In this document: one piece after another, positions 27,975 to 36,755 of the stretch
How the letters are laid out: each line of letters starts with the position of its first letter
Position numbering within the stretch: the first letter of the stretch is position 1
NCBI RefSeq assembly: GCF_900168325.1
Contig: NZ_FVZE01000006.1
Span: forward strand, 207,012-271,011
Direction: 5' to 3'
Origin: Novosphingobium mathurense
Lineage (GTDB): Bacteria; Pseudomonadota; Alphaproteobacteria; Sphingomonadales; Sphingomonadaceae
DNA length: 64,000 nt
Notes under the pieces: model-generated
What the model was told of the DNA's origin: nothing
Seen by the model: the letters and a program-made list of their open reading frames with translations, nothing else
Database searches by the model: none
Made by a program: the position numbers and the translations under genes

Positions 27975-29102
27975 ATGGCCACGGCCCGCGACACAGAAAC
28001 GAGCAAAGTCCTTGAACTGGCGCAGCCTCTCCCGCTCGATGGCGGGCAGAGCCTCGAAGGCGTGCGTATCGCTTACGAGACGCACGGAACCCTCAACGAG
28101 GCCCGGGACAACGCGATCCTCATCTGCCACGCCCTGACCGGCGATCAGTATGTCATGTCCGATCACCCCAAGACCGGCAAGCCGGGGTGGTGGGTGCGCA
28201 TGGTCGGGCCGGGCAAGCCGATCGACACGGATCGCTTCTTCATCATCTGCGCCAATGTGATCGGCTCGTGCATGGGCTCGACCGGACCGGCAAGCCTGGC
28301 TCCGGACGGCAAGCCCTATGGCATGCGGTTTCCGGTCATCACCATCCGCGACATGGTGCGCGGCCATATCGCCCTGCTCGATGCGCTGGGGATTGACAGT
28401 CTCTATGCTGTCGTCGGCGGATCGATGGGCGGGATGCAGGCGCTTTCGCTGGCGGCGAGCTTCTCCGAACGCGCGCGCGCGGCGCTGGTCATCGCCTCGA
28501 CCGCGCGCCATTCGGCGCAGAACATCGCCTTCCATGAAGTGGGGCGCCAGGCGATCATGGCCGATCCGGACTGGCGCGAGGGTGCTTATTACGAGGCCAA
28601 GGAGAACGGCGGGAAGGGGCCGGAAAAAGGCCTCTCGGTCGCGCGCATGGCCGCGCATATCACGTATCTGTCGGAAGCCGGTCTGACCGAGAAGTTCGGT
28701 CGCCGCCTGCAGGACCGCAGTGAGAAGACCTTCGGCTTCGATGCCGATTTCCAGGTCGAATCCTACCTGCGTTATCAGGGCCTGTCCTTCACCGACCGGT
28801 TCGACGCCAATTCCTACCTCTACATTACCCGCGCGATGGACTACTTCGACCTTGCCGAGGAGCATGGCGGGATGCTGGCCAAGGCGTTCGCCCGCTCGAA
28901 AGCGCGCTTCTGCCTCGTCAGTTTCGATACCGACTGGCTCTATCCCACGTCCGAATCGCGCAACGTGGTCCACGCGCTCAATGCGGCCGGCCTGCCGGTG
29001 AGCTTCGTCGAACTGTCCGCCCCGTTCGGGCACGACTCGTTCCTGCTCGACGTGCCCGCGCTCGACCGCGTCGTCGAAGGATTCCTCGGAGAAGGCCGCT
29101 AG
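27975..29102 (+). CDS. metX: Homoserine O-acetyltransferase (MetX family)
   Basis: Acylates homoserine at the first committed step of methionine synthesis. It is an alpha/beta hydrolase fold of 375 residues. The nucleophile Ser is in GGSMGGMQ, the Asp in SFDTDWLYP and the His in GHDSFLLD. Whether the donor is acetyl- or succinyl-CoA cannot be judged by eye. The ATG at 27975 follows a GGCGG ribosome site; the longer frame from 27936 has none. It leads a metX-GNAT-metW unit. I saw no SAM-II riboswitch signature in the 83-bp leader. Confidence 0.92.
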   Translation: MATARDTETSKVLELAQPLPLDGGQSLEGVRIAYETHGTLNEARDNAILICHALTGDQYVMSDHPKTGKPGWWVRMVGPGKPIDTDRFFIICANVIGSCMGSTGPASLAPDGKPYGMRFPVITIRDMVRGHIALLDALGIDSLYAVVGGSMGGMQALSLAASFSERARAALVIASTARHSAQNIAFHEVGRQAIMADPDWREGAYYEAKENGGKGPEKGLSVARMAAHITYLSEAGLTEKFGRRLQDRSEKTFGFDADFQVESYLRYQGLSFTDRFDANSYLYITRAMDYFDLAEEHGGMLAKAFARSKARFCLVSFDTDWLYPTSESRNVVHALNAAGLPVSFVELSAPFGHDSFLLDVPALDRVVEGFLGEGR

Positions 29103-29103
29103 A

Positions 29104-29541
29104 ATGCCCGCCATCGAATACAGCGACGACACCTCGCGGCTGGACATCGCGCGCATCCACGGCTGGCTCGCCTCGAGTTACTGGACGCCGGGCATTGCGC
29201 GCGAACAGGTGGAGCGCCAGATCGCGGGCTCACACTGCCTCGGGGCCTATCGTGCGGACGGCGGGCAGGTGGGCTTCGCGCGCGTCATCTCCGACCGTGC
29301 CAGCTTCGCGTGGCTGGCCGACGTCTGGGTGGACGAGCGCGCGCGCGGGCAAGGCCTCGGCACCGAACTGGTGCGCTGGTTCCTCGCGCATCCCGACTAC
29401 GCCGGGGTCCGCCGCTTCGCTCTTGCCACCAAGGACGCACATGGCGTCTACGCAAAGCTGGGCTTCACCCCGCTCGTGCGGCCCGACTGGCAGATGGAAA
29501 ACCTCTCCGGCCCCTTCGCCGCGCTACCGGATCAGGATTGA
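29104..29541 (+). CDS. GNAT-family N-acetyltransferase
   Basis: A 145-residue acetyltransferase. The acetyl-CoA loop reads RGQGLGTELV and the N-terminal strand-helix is typical. The substrate is unknown. It sits between metX and metW, starting 1 bp after metX and overlapping metW by 1 bp, so all three are translated from one message. Confidence 0.85.
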   Translation: MPAIEYSDDTSRLDIARIHGWLASSYWTPGIAREQVERQIAGSHCLGAYRADGGQVGFARVISDRASFAWLADVWVDERARGQGLGTELVRWFLAHPDYAGVRRFALATKDAHGVYAKLGFTPLVRPDWQMENLSGPFAALPDQD

Positions 29542-30134
29542 TGAGCCTGCTGCGCCCCGATCTTGCGGTGATCGCCGCCAATGTCGCGCCGGGATCTCGT
29601 GTGCTCGACGTCGGCTGCGGCGACGGTACGTTGATGCAAGCCCTGCGCGACGAGAAGCAGTGCGATGCGCGCGGCATGGAACTGGATCCGGCGAACGTGG
29701 GAAAGTGCGTGGCCAAGGGGCTTTCGGTGATCCAGGGCGATGCCGACAGGGACCTCGCCTTCTATCCCGACAAATCGGTCGACTACGCGATCCTCTCGCA
29801 GACGCTGCAGACGACGATGCGCCCCGACATGGTGCTGGAAGAACTGCTGCGCATCGGGCGCCGCGCCTTCGTCAGCTTCCCCAACTTCGCCCACTGGCGC
29901 GTGCGCCTCTCGCTGCTGTGGGGCGGGCGCATGCCGGTGACCCGGCTGCTGCCGGTCGCTTGGTACGAAACGCCGAACATCCACCACCTCACCGTCGACG
30001 ATTTCCGCGCGCTGGTGAAGGAGCGCGGGATCACCGTGGAAGGCTGCTGGTTCCTTTCCGGTGACACCCAGTGCAGCTCGGCAGCGGCGAACTTCCGCGC
30101 CGAACACGCGGTGTTCCAGCTTTCTCGGGGCTGA
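29541..30134 (+). CDS. metW: MetW family protein
   Basis: A 197-residue methyltransferase-fold protein associated with MetX; in other proteobacteria MetW stimulates or stabilises MetX. SAM-type motif I is VLDVGCGDGTLM near residue 20, and SFPNFAHWRVRL and MPVTRLLPVAWYETPNIHH are hallmark blocks. The start ATG at 29541 overlaps the previous stop. The gene converges with nadA across a repeat-containing gap. Confidence 0.93.
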   Translation: MSLLRPDLAVIAANVAPGSRVLDVGCGDGTLMQALRDEKQCDARGMELDPANVGKCVAKGLSVIQGDADRDLAFYPDKSVDYAILSQTLQTTMRPDMVLEELLRIGRRAFVSFPNFAHWRVRLSLLWGGRMPVTRLLPVAWYETPNIHHLTVDDFRALVKERGITVEGCWFLSGDTQCSSAAANFRAEHAVFQLSRG

Positions 30135-30155
30135 TCGGGGTTGGTATGGCGCGGA

Positions 30156-30192
30156 GCCTCCGACAAGCTCGGGCTGAGCTTGTGTCGAAGGC
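30156..30192. repeat. Imperfect intergenic palindrome
   Basis: GCCTCCGACAAGCTC at 30156-30170 pairs with GAGCTTGTGTCGAAGGC at 30176-30192. It resembles the CTTCGACAAGCTCAGGCTGAGC-type intergenic repeat seen widely in sphingomonads. It lies between the convergent metW and nadA and may serve as a two-way terminator. Confidence 0.6.
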
Positions 30193-30217
30193 CGTGCGTT
30201 CACTCGGACCCGGGAAC

Positions 30218-31204
30218 TCAGCGAGCCCCGAGGTCTCCCTTGCCAACGGCACCTGAAGCCATTTCCAGCATCCGGTCCAGGCTCTTCTTCGCGGCGACGC
30301 GCACGCTTTCCTCGATCTCCACGCGCGGCTGAAGGTCACGCAGGGCGAGGTAGAGCTTTTCCATGGTGTTGAGCGCCATGTAGGGGCAGATGTTGCAGGC
30401 GCAGTTGCCGTCGGCACCGGGGGCGCCGATGAAGGTCTTGCCCGGCAGCGCCTTTTCCATCTGGTGGATGATGTGCGGCTCGGTGGCGACGATCAGGGTA
30501 TCGCCCTCGAATTCCTGTGCGAACTTGAGGATGCCGCTGGTCGAGCCGATGTAGTCGGAATGATCGATGATGTGCGGCGGGCATTCCGGGTGGGCAGCGA
30601 TCGGTGCGCCCGGGTGCTGTGCCTTGAGCTTGAGCAGTTCGGTCTCGCTGAAGGCCTCGTGGACGATGCACACGCCCGGCCAAAGCAGCATTTCGCGATT
30701 GAACTTGCGGCTGAGATAGCCGCCCAGGTGCCGGTCGGGGCCGAAGATGATCTTCTGGTCCTTCGGGATCTGCTGCAGGATCGTTTCGGCGCTGGAGCTG
30801 GTGACGATGATGTCGGACAGCGCCTTCACCTCGGTCGAACAGTTGATGTAGGTCAGCGCGATGTGATCCGGGTGAGCTTCGCGGAAAGCCTTGAACTTTT
30901 CGGGCGGGCACGAATCCTCGAGGCTGCAGCCGGCTTCGAGGTCGGGCAGGACGACGATCTTTTCCGGGCTCAGGATCTTGGCGGTGTCGGCCATGAACTT
31001 CACGCCGCAGAAGGCGATGACATCGGCATCGGTCGCCGCAGCCTTGCGGCTCAGCTCCAGGCTGTCGCCCACGTAGTCCGCCAGGTCCTGGATTTCGGGC
31101 TTCTGGTAGTAGTGGGCGAGGATGACGGCGTTGCGTTCCTTGCGCAGTCGCTCGATCTCGGCGCGAACGTCGACGCCGGACAGATCGGCGGGCATTACGG
31201 TCAT
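30218..31204 (-). CDS. nadA: Quinolinate synthase NadA
   Basis: Condenses iminoaspartate with dihydroxyacetone phosphate to quinolinate in NAD synthesis, using a [4Fe-4S] cluster. It has 328 residues in three pseudo-symmetric domains. The substrate block LAHYYQKPEIQDLADYVGDS is present, as are candidate cluster Cys in AFCGVKF, YINCSTEVKA and CNICPYM. nadB and nadC are not nearby. Confidence 0.95.
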   Translation of the reverse strand: MTVMPADLSGVDVRAEIERLRKERNAVILAHYYQKPEIQDLADYVGDSLELSRKAAATDADVIAFCGVKFMADTAKILSPEKIVVLPDLEAGCSLEDSCPPEKFKAFREAHPDHIALTYINCSTEVKALSDIIVTSSSAETILQQIPKDQKIIFGPDRHLGGYLSRKFNREMLLWPGVCIVHEAFSETELLKLKAQHPGAPIAAHPECPPHIIDHSDYIGSTSGILKFAQEFEGDTLIVATEPHIIHQMEKALPGKTFIGAPGADGNCACNICPYMALNTMEKLYLALRDLQPRVEIEESVRVAAKKSLDRMLEMASGAVGKGDLGAR

Positions 31205-31296
31205 GGTAGGCTTTCCCTCTGGTTCCTGTGCCAGTTTTGCACCGGTTGCGGGCCCTATCTAGGGACGGAACGCCCGCGCCCCAAGGGGAAAATGCG

Positions 31297-32013
31297 TTAA
31301 CCGCCCCCGGTGATGCGTGCCGCAAGCTCTGCCATGAGCGATGTGCGGCCCATAGCTTCGTAGAGCGCGTGGTTCGCCGCGACCACGCCAATCGCGATCA
31401 GCGTTGCGCGGTGGACGCTGCCCAGCGTCGCCCTGTCGTGCCGCGCCACGATCGCCAGAGTGCCGAGCTGGATGAGCATGCCAACCGTTTCGCCCCAGGG
31501 CGCAAGCAGCGGCATCGGCAGCATGCGTCCATAGGCAGGCTCCATCAGCAGTACGTTGGCACCGACGATGAGGCGGCGGTGCATTTGCGTGTCGTGTCGG
31601 TTCACGATCGCGGCGACGAGCATCGCGGCGAACAGGGCCAGGCCGACGTGATTCAAGGCCAGGAAATAGGCAGGGGTGAAGAACGGCGGTACATGGTCGG
31701 TGCGGATCGTCATGATCGAGGCGAAACTGCCGAGGATCACGATCAGCGCAGCCAACGCCATGCCGATCCGGCCGAACCGGCGGTGTCGCGCCGGATCGCC
31801 GCGCTTGATCAATGTCGGCTGGTAGATGAACAGGCCGAGCCAGCTGACCATCACCAGCGCATGGATGTGGATCCAGACGGGCACGCGCGCGATGTCGACG
31901 AAGCCGCGCGCCGTCCACTGCAAGAAGCCGAAAAGAATGAAGGCGGCAATACCGATTGCCATCTTCTGCCAGAACGTCAGTGCCCCGCTGCGTTCGTCTG
32001 CAATGCTTGCCAT
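31297..32013 (-). CDS. Integral membrane protein, unknown function
   Basis: A 238-residue membrane protein with about six to seven hydrophobic segments (roughly 17-35, 45-65, 85-105, 120-140, 170-190 and 205-225). His residues near membrane edges (HIHALVMVSW, NHVGLALF) might bind haem, but no named family is recognised. It lies alone between nadA and the metallo-hydrolase on the same strand. Confidence 0.7.
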   Translation of the reverse strand: MASIADERSGALTFWQKMAIGIAAFILFGFLQWTARGFVDIARVPVWIHIHALVMVSWLGLFIYQPTLIKRGDPARHRRFGRIGMALAALIVILGSFASIMTIRTDHVPPFFTPAYFLALNHVGLALFAAMLVAAIVNRHDTQMHRRLIVGANVLLMEPAYGRMLPMPLLAPWGETVGMLIQLGTLAIVARHDRATLGSVHRATLIAIGVVAANHALYEAMGRTSLMAELAARITGGG

Positions 32014-32087
32014 GTATTCCCCCGAGACTTTTGTCTTTGGCGCAAGGAAATACAGTATTGCCTGTCAGGCTTCCAGTCGCAGGTAAG

Positions 32088-32966
32088 TCAAGCGCGCAAG
32101 GACCATTCGTGGTCTGCGCTCGTGACCAGATCTCTTCTTTCCAGATCAATCAGATGCGCATGGACCGAACGACCTGCAGCGGGCCAGAGGCGCTCGTCCA
32201 CGCCTTTGTACATGTGCGGAATCATGTCGCCGATCCGGTGGCGGCCTGCTTCCAGCTGGCGAAGGATCTGCTTCTCGCGCTGGCGGCGGTGGCCGATCAT
32301 CCCGCGCACGAGCTGGCGCGGCTTCTCCACCGCAGGGCCGTGAGCCGGGTAATAGACCGTGTCCTGCTCGCGCCGGTAGAGCAGGGCGAGGCTTTCCATG
32401 TAGTCGGACATGTCGCCGTCCGGTGGTGCGACCACGCTGGTCGACCAGCCCATCACGTGATCGCCGGTAAACAGCGCGCCGGTTTCGGGCAGCGCGTAGC
32501 ACAAGTGGTTGGAAGTGTGGCCGGGCGTGGCGATGGCCGTGAGCGTCCAGCCGTCGCCCGCTACCGCTTCGCCGTCGGCCAGGACGCGGTCCGGGCGATA
32601 GTGAGAGTCGAAAGCCGCGTCCGCGCGCGGTCCGTCGTCTTCCAGCGTAAGCGGGGCGCAGCCGATGATCGGTGCGCCGGTCCGCGCCGCGAGCGGGGCA
32701 GCCGCGGGCGAATGATCCCGGTGGGTGTGCGTGCACATGATCGCAGCGATGCGTGCGTTCCCGGTCGCGGCCAGGATCGCGTCGATGTGTTCGGCCTCGT
32801 CAGGGCCCGGATCGATCACCGCCACGTCGCCAGCGGCGCCAACAAGGTAGGTCTGCGTGCCGGTGTAGGTGAAAGGCGAAGGGTTTCGCGCCAGGACACG
32901 CCGCACGAGCGGGCCGACCTGCTCGGCTTCGGCATAAGGGGCGGCAATGGCGCTTGGGTCGGTCAT
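32088..32966 (-). CDS. Metallo-beta-lactamase-fold hydrolase (LACTB2-like)
   Basis: A 292-residue hydrolase. The metal motif HxHxDH appears as THTHRDH at about residue 103, further His ligands lie in TPGHTSNHLCY and GDHVMGW, and the C-terminal PAHGPAVEKP block is shared with LACTB2-type proteins. The substrate is unknown; thioester or nucleic-acid hydrolysis are both known in the family. Confidence 0.85.
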   Translation of the reverse strand: MTDPSAIAAPYAEAEQVGPLVRRVLARNPSPFTYTGTQTYLVGAAGDVAVIDPGPDEAEHIDAILAATGNARIAAIMCTHTHRDHSPAAAPLAARTGAPIIGCAPLTLEDDGPRADAAFDSHYRPDRVLADGEAVAGDGWTLTAIATPGHTSNHLCYALPETGALFTGDHVMGWSTSVVAPPDGDMSDYMESLALLYRREQDTVYYPAHGPAVEKPRQLVRGMIGHRRQREKQILRQLEAGRHRIGDMIPHMYKGVDERLWPAAGRSVHAHLIDLERRDLVTSADHEWSLRA

Positions 32967-33029
32967 GGGGGGCGATATGGCCCCTGATTGCCGCGCTGTC
33001 GAGTTGTCGACCCGCCGGCGTGTGCGCGA

Positions 33030-33494
33030 TCAGCCGGCCAGCCGCTGCTCGATGCGCTCGCGCAGCCGCTCGATCGCGCTCGGCTCGGGGCTTTCGCTCA
33101 GGCGCCAGTTGCGATCCAGCCACAGCAGGCGTTCGTAGAAGCGACGCGTCGCCTGCACCAGTGAGGCTGTTTCGGGTTCGAGCAGGGCCAGCTGCTGCGG
33201 ATCGGACCGGCGCATGTCGGACGAGAGGCGCCCGTGGCGGCGCAATTGGTACTCGGTGATCTCACCCATGAAGAAGGCCCGGTGATTGAGAAGCCAGGCG
33301 ATCGCGTGCATCATCCGGGTCGTCGTGCGTAGGCCCTCGCTCGAGAGGGCCACGCGCGCGACATCCTCGTCGTGTCCGGCCCGCTCCAGCTGGCCGGACA
33401 GCGTGAAGGCATGGCGCACTTCGTCCGAAAGCGTGAGAGCCTCGCAATAGAGCGCTTCGACGATGCGCGGATTCATGGTCACTGGTTCGGACAT
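33030..33494 (-). CDS. DUF1465 family protein
   Basis: A 154-residue, all-helical protein of the DUF1465 family, restricted to alphaproteobacteria and of unknown function. Recognisable blocks are VEALYCEALTLSDEVRHAF, TTRMMHAIAWLLNHRAF and the C-terminal LLWLDRNWRLSE. An alternative ATG at 33476 would remove six residues. Confidence 0.82.
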   Translation of the reverse strand: MSEPVTMNPRIVEALYCEALTLSDEVRHAFTLSGQLERAGHDEDVARVALSSEGLRTTTRMMHAIAWLLNHRAFFMGEITEYQLRRHGRLSSDMRRSDPQQLALLEPETASLVQATRRFYERLLWLDRNWRLSESPEPSAIERLRERIEQRLAG

Positions 33495-33642
33495 TGCGTT
33501 CGATATTTATGAAGGTCGAATCGCGGGCAACAGCGACTTTGCAGGAATCCACGGCCCGATTCGGGACTGTCCCTGCGTGGGACGCTTCATGGTTTAGGAA
33601 TGTTAACCGAAAAGCTGCTGTGTGTCGCAGAAACCTGCCGAA

Positions 33643-33855
33643 TCAGGCGATTATGTCCGGGATTAGGTAATCCTCGATCTGCGCGATCTGATCCTTCAGG
33701 ATGAGTTTGCGCTTCTTCAGCCTGGCAATCTGCAACTGATCGGTCGAGCCCGAGGCATTGAGTGCGTCAATGGCAGCGTCGAGATCGCGATGCTCGATCC
33801 TCAGGAGTTCTAGGCGCTTGCGCATTTCCTCTTCGGTCACGCCGGAATTCCTCAT
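33643..33855 (-). CDS. DUF465 (YdcH-like) small protein
   Basis: A 70-residue helical-hairpin protein of the DUF465 family: RLELLRIEHRDLDAAIDALN, then LQIARLKKRKLILKDQI. Its function is unknown; many alphaproteobacteria carry paired copies near DUF1465, as here. The second copy lies 208 bp away on the opposite strand. Confidence 0.85.
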   Translation of the reverse strand: MRNSGVTEEEMRKRLELLRIEHRDLDAAIDALNASGSTDQLQIARLKKRKLILKDQIAQIEDYLIPDIIA

Positions 33856-34062
33856 AACTTTGCGCGGCTTGTGGCCGGAACGCTGGTTTGGCTGCTGGCC
33901 CGCTCGACGCAGCGACCATGCGATTCACCGAATATGAATCAATCATACTCTTCGCAAGGTGGCCTGAATATGTTTGGATGACTTTGCGCCGCATCCGAGA
34001 GGAGTCGAGTCGCCAATTCGGGAGCTCGGCTCGGATCCGGCCCTTCTAGAGGAGAACCGTCC

Positions 34063-34218
34063 ATGGATAGTTCGCACGTCAGCGCCCTTCAACTCAAGCA
34101 TGCCGGGATCGAACGCCGGCTCCACGACGAGATGACGCGGCCGCTGCCTGATAATGCGTTGATCCAGTCCCTCAAGAAGCGAAAGCTCAGACTCAAGGAA
34201 GAAATCGCCCGCTGTTAA
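34063..34218 (+). CDS. DUF465 small protein, second copy
   Basis: A 51-codon frame: it starts MDSSHVSALQLKHAGIERRL and ends LKKRKLRLKEEIARC, the same helical hairpin as the neighbouring DUF465 protein. An AGGAG ribosome site lies about 10 nt before the ATG. It is divergent from the first copy and about 100 bp before ptsP. Short but well supported. Confidence 0.78.
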   Translation: MDSSHVSALQLKHAGIERRLHDEMTRPLPDNALIQSLKKRKLRLKEEIARC

Positions 34219-34318
34219 GCGCGCGATTGCCCGCGTAGCGGAGATAAGTTCCGAATTAACCTGATTTCACGGTCCCGCTCCGTTCCCAAAGCGCTCCGAT
34301 TGGGGTAGTTCTCAGGGC

Positions 34319-36595
34319 ATGACCAGCGGAGCCGTTGAAGCAGCACGAAACATTCTCACCCGCCTCCACGAGGTCATGGCTTCGCGCAGCAATGCGCAGG
34401 CCAAGCTGAACAACGTGGTGGAAGTGATAGGCGAGTGCCTCGATAGCGAGGTCTGCTCGATCTACCTCCTGCGTGAGGGGATGCTGGAACTCTTCGCAAC
34501 GCGGGGCCTGGCCCAGGAGGCCGTCCACGTCACGCGAATGGCGGTGGGTGAGGGTCTCGTCGGCACGATTGCCGACAATATCGAGACGCTTAACCTCGCC
34601 GAAGCGACAGCGCACCCCGACTTCTCCTATCGCCCGGAAACGGGGGAAGAGAAGTTCCATTCCTTCGCGGGTGTGCCGATCGTGCGGCGCGAACGTGCGG
34701 TTGGCGTGCTGTGCGTGCAGCACGTCGATCCGCGCCGCTACGAGGAAGTCGAGATCGAGGCCCTGCAGACGGTGGCGATGGTGCTCTCCGAGCTCATCAC
34801 CAATGCAGACCTCATCGACGAAGTGGACACCCATTCCTTCGATGCGGCCAGCAACGGTCCGGAACAGCTTCATGGCCTGACCCTGGTCAAGGGACTGGCG
34901 TCGGGCACGGCCGTCTATCACCAGCCGCGCGTGACGATCGAACATGTCGTCGCAGAAGACACCGAGGCCGAGCGCCAGCGCGTCATCCTCGCCTTCGAGA
35001 AGATGCGCGAGCAGATCGACCGCATGGCGAGCCAGGCGGAATTCGGCGTGGGCGGAGAGCATGAGGAGGTTCTCGAGACCTACCGCATGTTCGCCTATGA
35101 CGAAGGCTGGACTCGCCGGATCAACGAGGCGATCGATTCCGGCCTGACCGCCGAGGCGGCGATCGAGCGCGTGCAGCAGCGTACCCGCATGCGCATGCGC
35201 CAGATCGACGACCCGCTTCTGGCAGACCGCATGCACGATCTGGAGGACCTGGCGAACCGCCTGCTGCGGATCGTCTCGGGCCAGATGGGCACGGCGGCCT
35301 CGATGGGCCTGCGTGCCGATGCGATCCTGATTGCGCGCAATCTCGGCCCGGCCGAGCTGCTGGAATACGACCGGCGGCGCCTCAAGGGCGTTATCCTCGA
35401 GGAAGGTTCGCTTACCAGCCACGTCGTGATCGTCGCGCGCGCCATGGGCGTGCCGGTGCTCGGGCGCGTGCGCGGAATGCGCGGCGTCGTGCGGGAAGGC
35501 GACCTGCTGCTGCTCGATGCCGACCAGGCGACGGCGACGGTCCGGCCCGCCGCCGGCATGATCGAGGCCTTCGAAGCCCGCTTCGCCAAGACCCGCGAAC
35601 GCCAGGCCGTCTATGCGGCGCTGCGCGAAGTGCAACCGGTCTCGCGCGACGGAGAGCGGATCAAGGTGATGATCAACGCCGGCCTTCGCGAGGACATCAC
35701 CAATCTGAGCCTTACCGGCGCTGACGGCATCGGTCTGTTTCGCACCGAATTCCAGTTCCTCGTCTCTGCCACGCTGCCGCAGCGTGAACGCCAGACCCGC
35801 CTCTATCGCGACGTCCTTGATGCGGCGGGGGACAAGCCGGTGATGTTCCGCACGGTCGATATCGGCGGCGACAAGACCTTGCCCTACTTGCGCCACGACG
35901 ACGGCGAAGGCGAAGAGAACCCGGCGATGGGCTGGCGCGCGCTGCGCGTTGCGCTGGAGCGCGACGGCCTGCTCAAGGCGCAGGCCCGTGCCTTGCTGGA
36001 GGCTGCCGGTGGACGCACGCTCAACGTCATGTTCCCGATGGTCGCCGAACCTTGGGAGTTCGATGCCGCCAAGGCGGTGTTCGACAGCCAGCTTGCCTAC
36101 CTCAAGACGCAGAAGAAAGTCCTGCCCGAAGCGATCCGCTACGGCGTCATGCTCGAGGTGCCTGCGCTTGCCGAGCAACTCGACCTGCTGGCGCCGAAGA
36201 TCTCGTTCCTGTCGATCGGCACCAACGACCTGACCCAGTTCCTGTTCGCGGCGGACCGTTCGAACCCCAAGCTGGCCGAGCGCTACGACTGGCTGAGCCC
36301 TGCGATCCTGCGCTTCCTGCGCCGGGTTCTGCGCAACGTCGAAGGACAGGATGTCGATGTCGGTGTTTGCGGGGAGATGGGCGGCCGACGGCTGGAAGCA
36401 CTCGCGCTGCTCGGCCTGGGCATCAGGCGCCTGTCGATCACCCCCGCGTCGGTCGGTCCGATCAAGGAAATCATCGGCAAGGTCGATATCTCGGAGATCA
36501 GCGCGGCCATGGAGGGGTGGCTCGCCAACCCGCCGGAGAACATGCGCGCGACGTTGGCTGGCTGGGCGGCGGAACGCGAAATTCTCGTGGATTGA
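34319..36595 (+). CDS. ptsP: PEP-protein phosphotransferase PtsP (EI-Ntr)
   Basis: First enzyme of the nitrogen phosphotransferase relay; it takes phosphate from PEP and passes it to NPr. In 758 residues it has an N-terminal GAF domain (about 1-160), an EI N-terminal domain, the phosphorylated His at about 368 in GSLTSHVVIVARAMG, and the PEP-binding TIM barrel (FRTVDIGGDKTLPYL, GTNDLTQFLFAADR, catalytic Cys in VGVCGEMGG). NPr and EIIA-Ntr genes are not in the window. Confidence 0.95.
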   Translation: MTSGAVEAARNILTRLHEVMASRSNAQAKLNNVVEVIGECLDSEVCSIYLLREGMLELFATRGLAQEAVHVTRMAVGEGLVGTIADNIETLNLAEATAHPDFSYRPETGEEKFHSFAGVPIVRRERAVGVLCVQHVDPRRYEEVEIEALQTVAMVLSELITNADLIDEVDTHSFDAASNGPEQLHGLTLVKGLASGTAVYHQPRVTIEHVVAEDTEAERQRVILAFEKMREQIDRMASQAEFGVGGEHEEVLETYRMFAYDEGWTRRINEAIDSGLTAEAAIERVQQRTRMRMRQIDDPLLADRMHDLEDLANRLLRIVSGQMGTAASMGLRADAILIARNLGPAELLEYDRRRLKGVILEEGSLTSHVVIVARAMGVPVLGRVRGMRGVVREGDLLLLDADQATATVRPAAGMIEAFEARFAKTRERQAVYAALREVQPVSRDGERIKVMINAGLREDITNLSLTGADGIGLFRTEFQFLVSATLPQRERQTRLYRDVLDAAGDKPVMFRTVDIGGDKTLPYLRHDDGEGEENPAMGWRALRVALERDGLLKAQARALLEAAGGRTLNVMFPMVAEPWEFDAAKAVFDSQLAYLKTQKKVLPEAIRYGVMLEVPALAEQLDLLAPKISFLSIGTNDLTQFLFAADRSNPKLAERYDWLSPAILRFLRRVLRNVEGQDVDVGVCGEMGGRRLEALALLGLGIRRLSITPASVGPIKEIIGKVDISEISAAMEGWLANPPENMRATLAGWAAEREILVD

Positions 36596-36755
36596 CATAA
36601 CTCTGACGCGAGCAGAGGATATCCGTCGCCGGTCAGGCACGATCCACCGCATGCCCTTGAATCAGAAACCTGCCTTCTGATTGACTTCGGGGACTCGTCC
36701 GGCTTGGGTCGGTCCGGATCGGGGCCTTATCACCTCATGTCCCTTCGGGAGCGGA

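Noticed and set aside
34256..36652. A 798-residue open frame on the minus strand over ptsP
   Set aside because: PtsP is unmistakable on the plus strand; the opposite frame is His/Arg/Asp-rich without domains.
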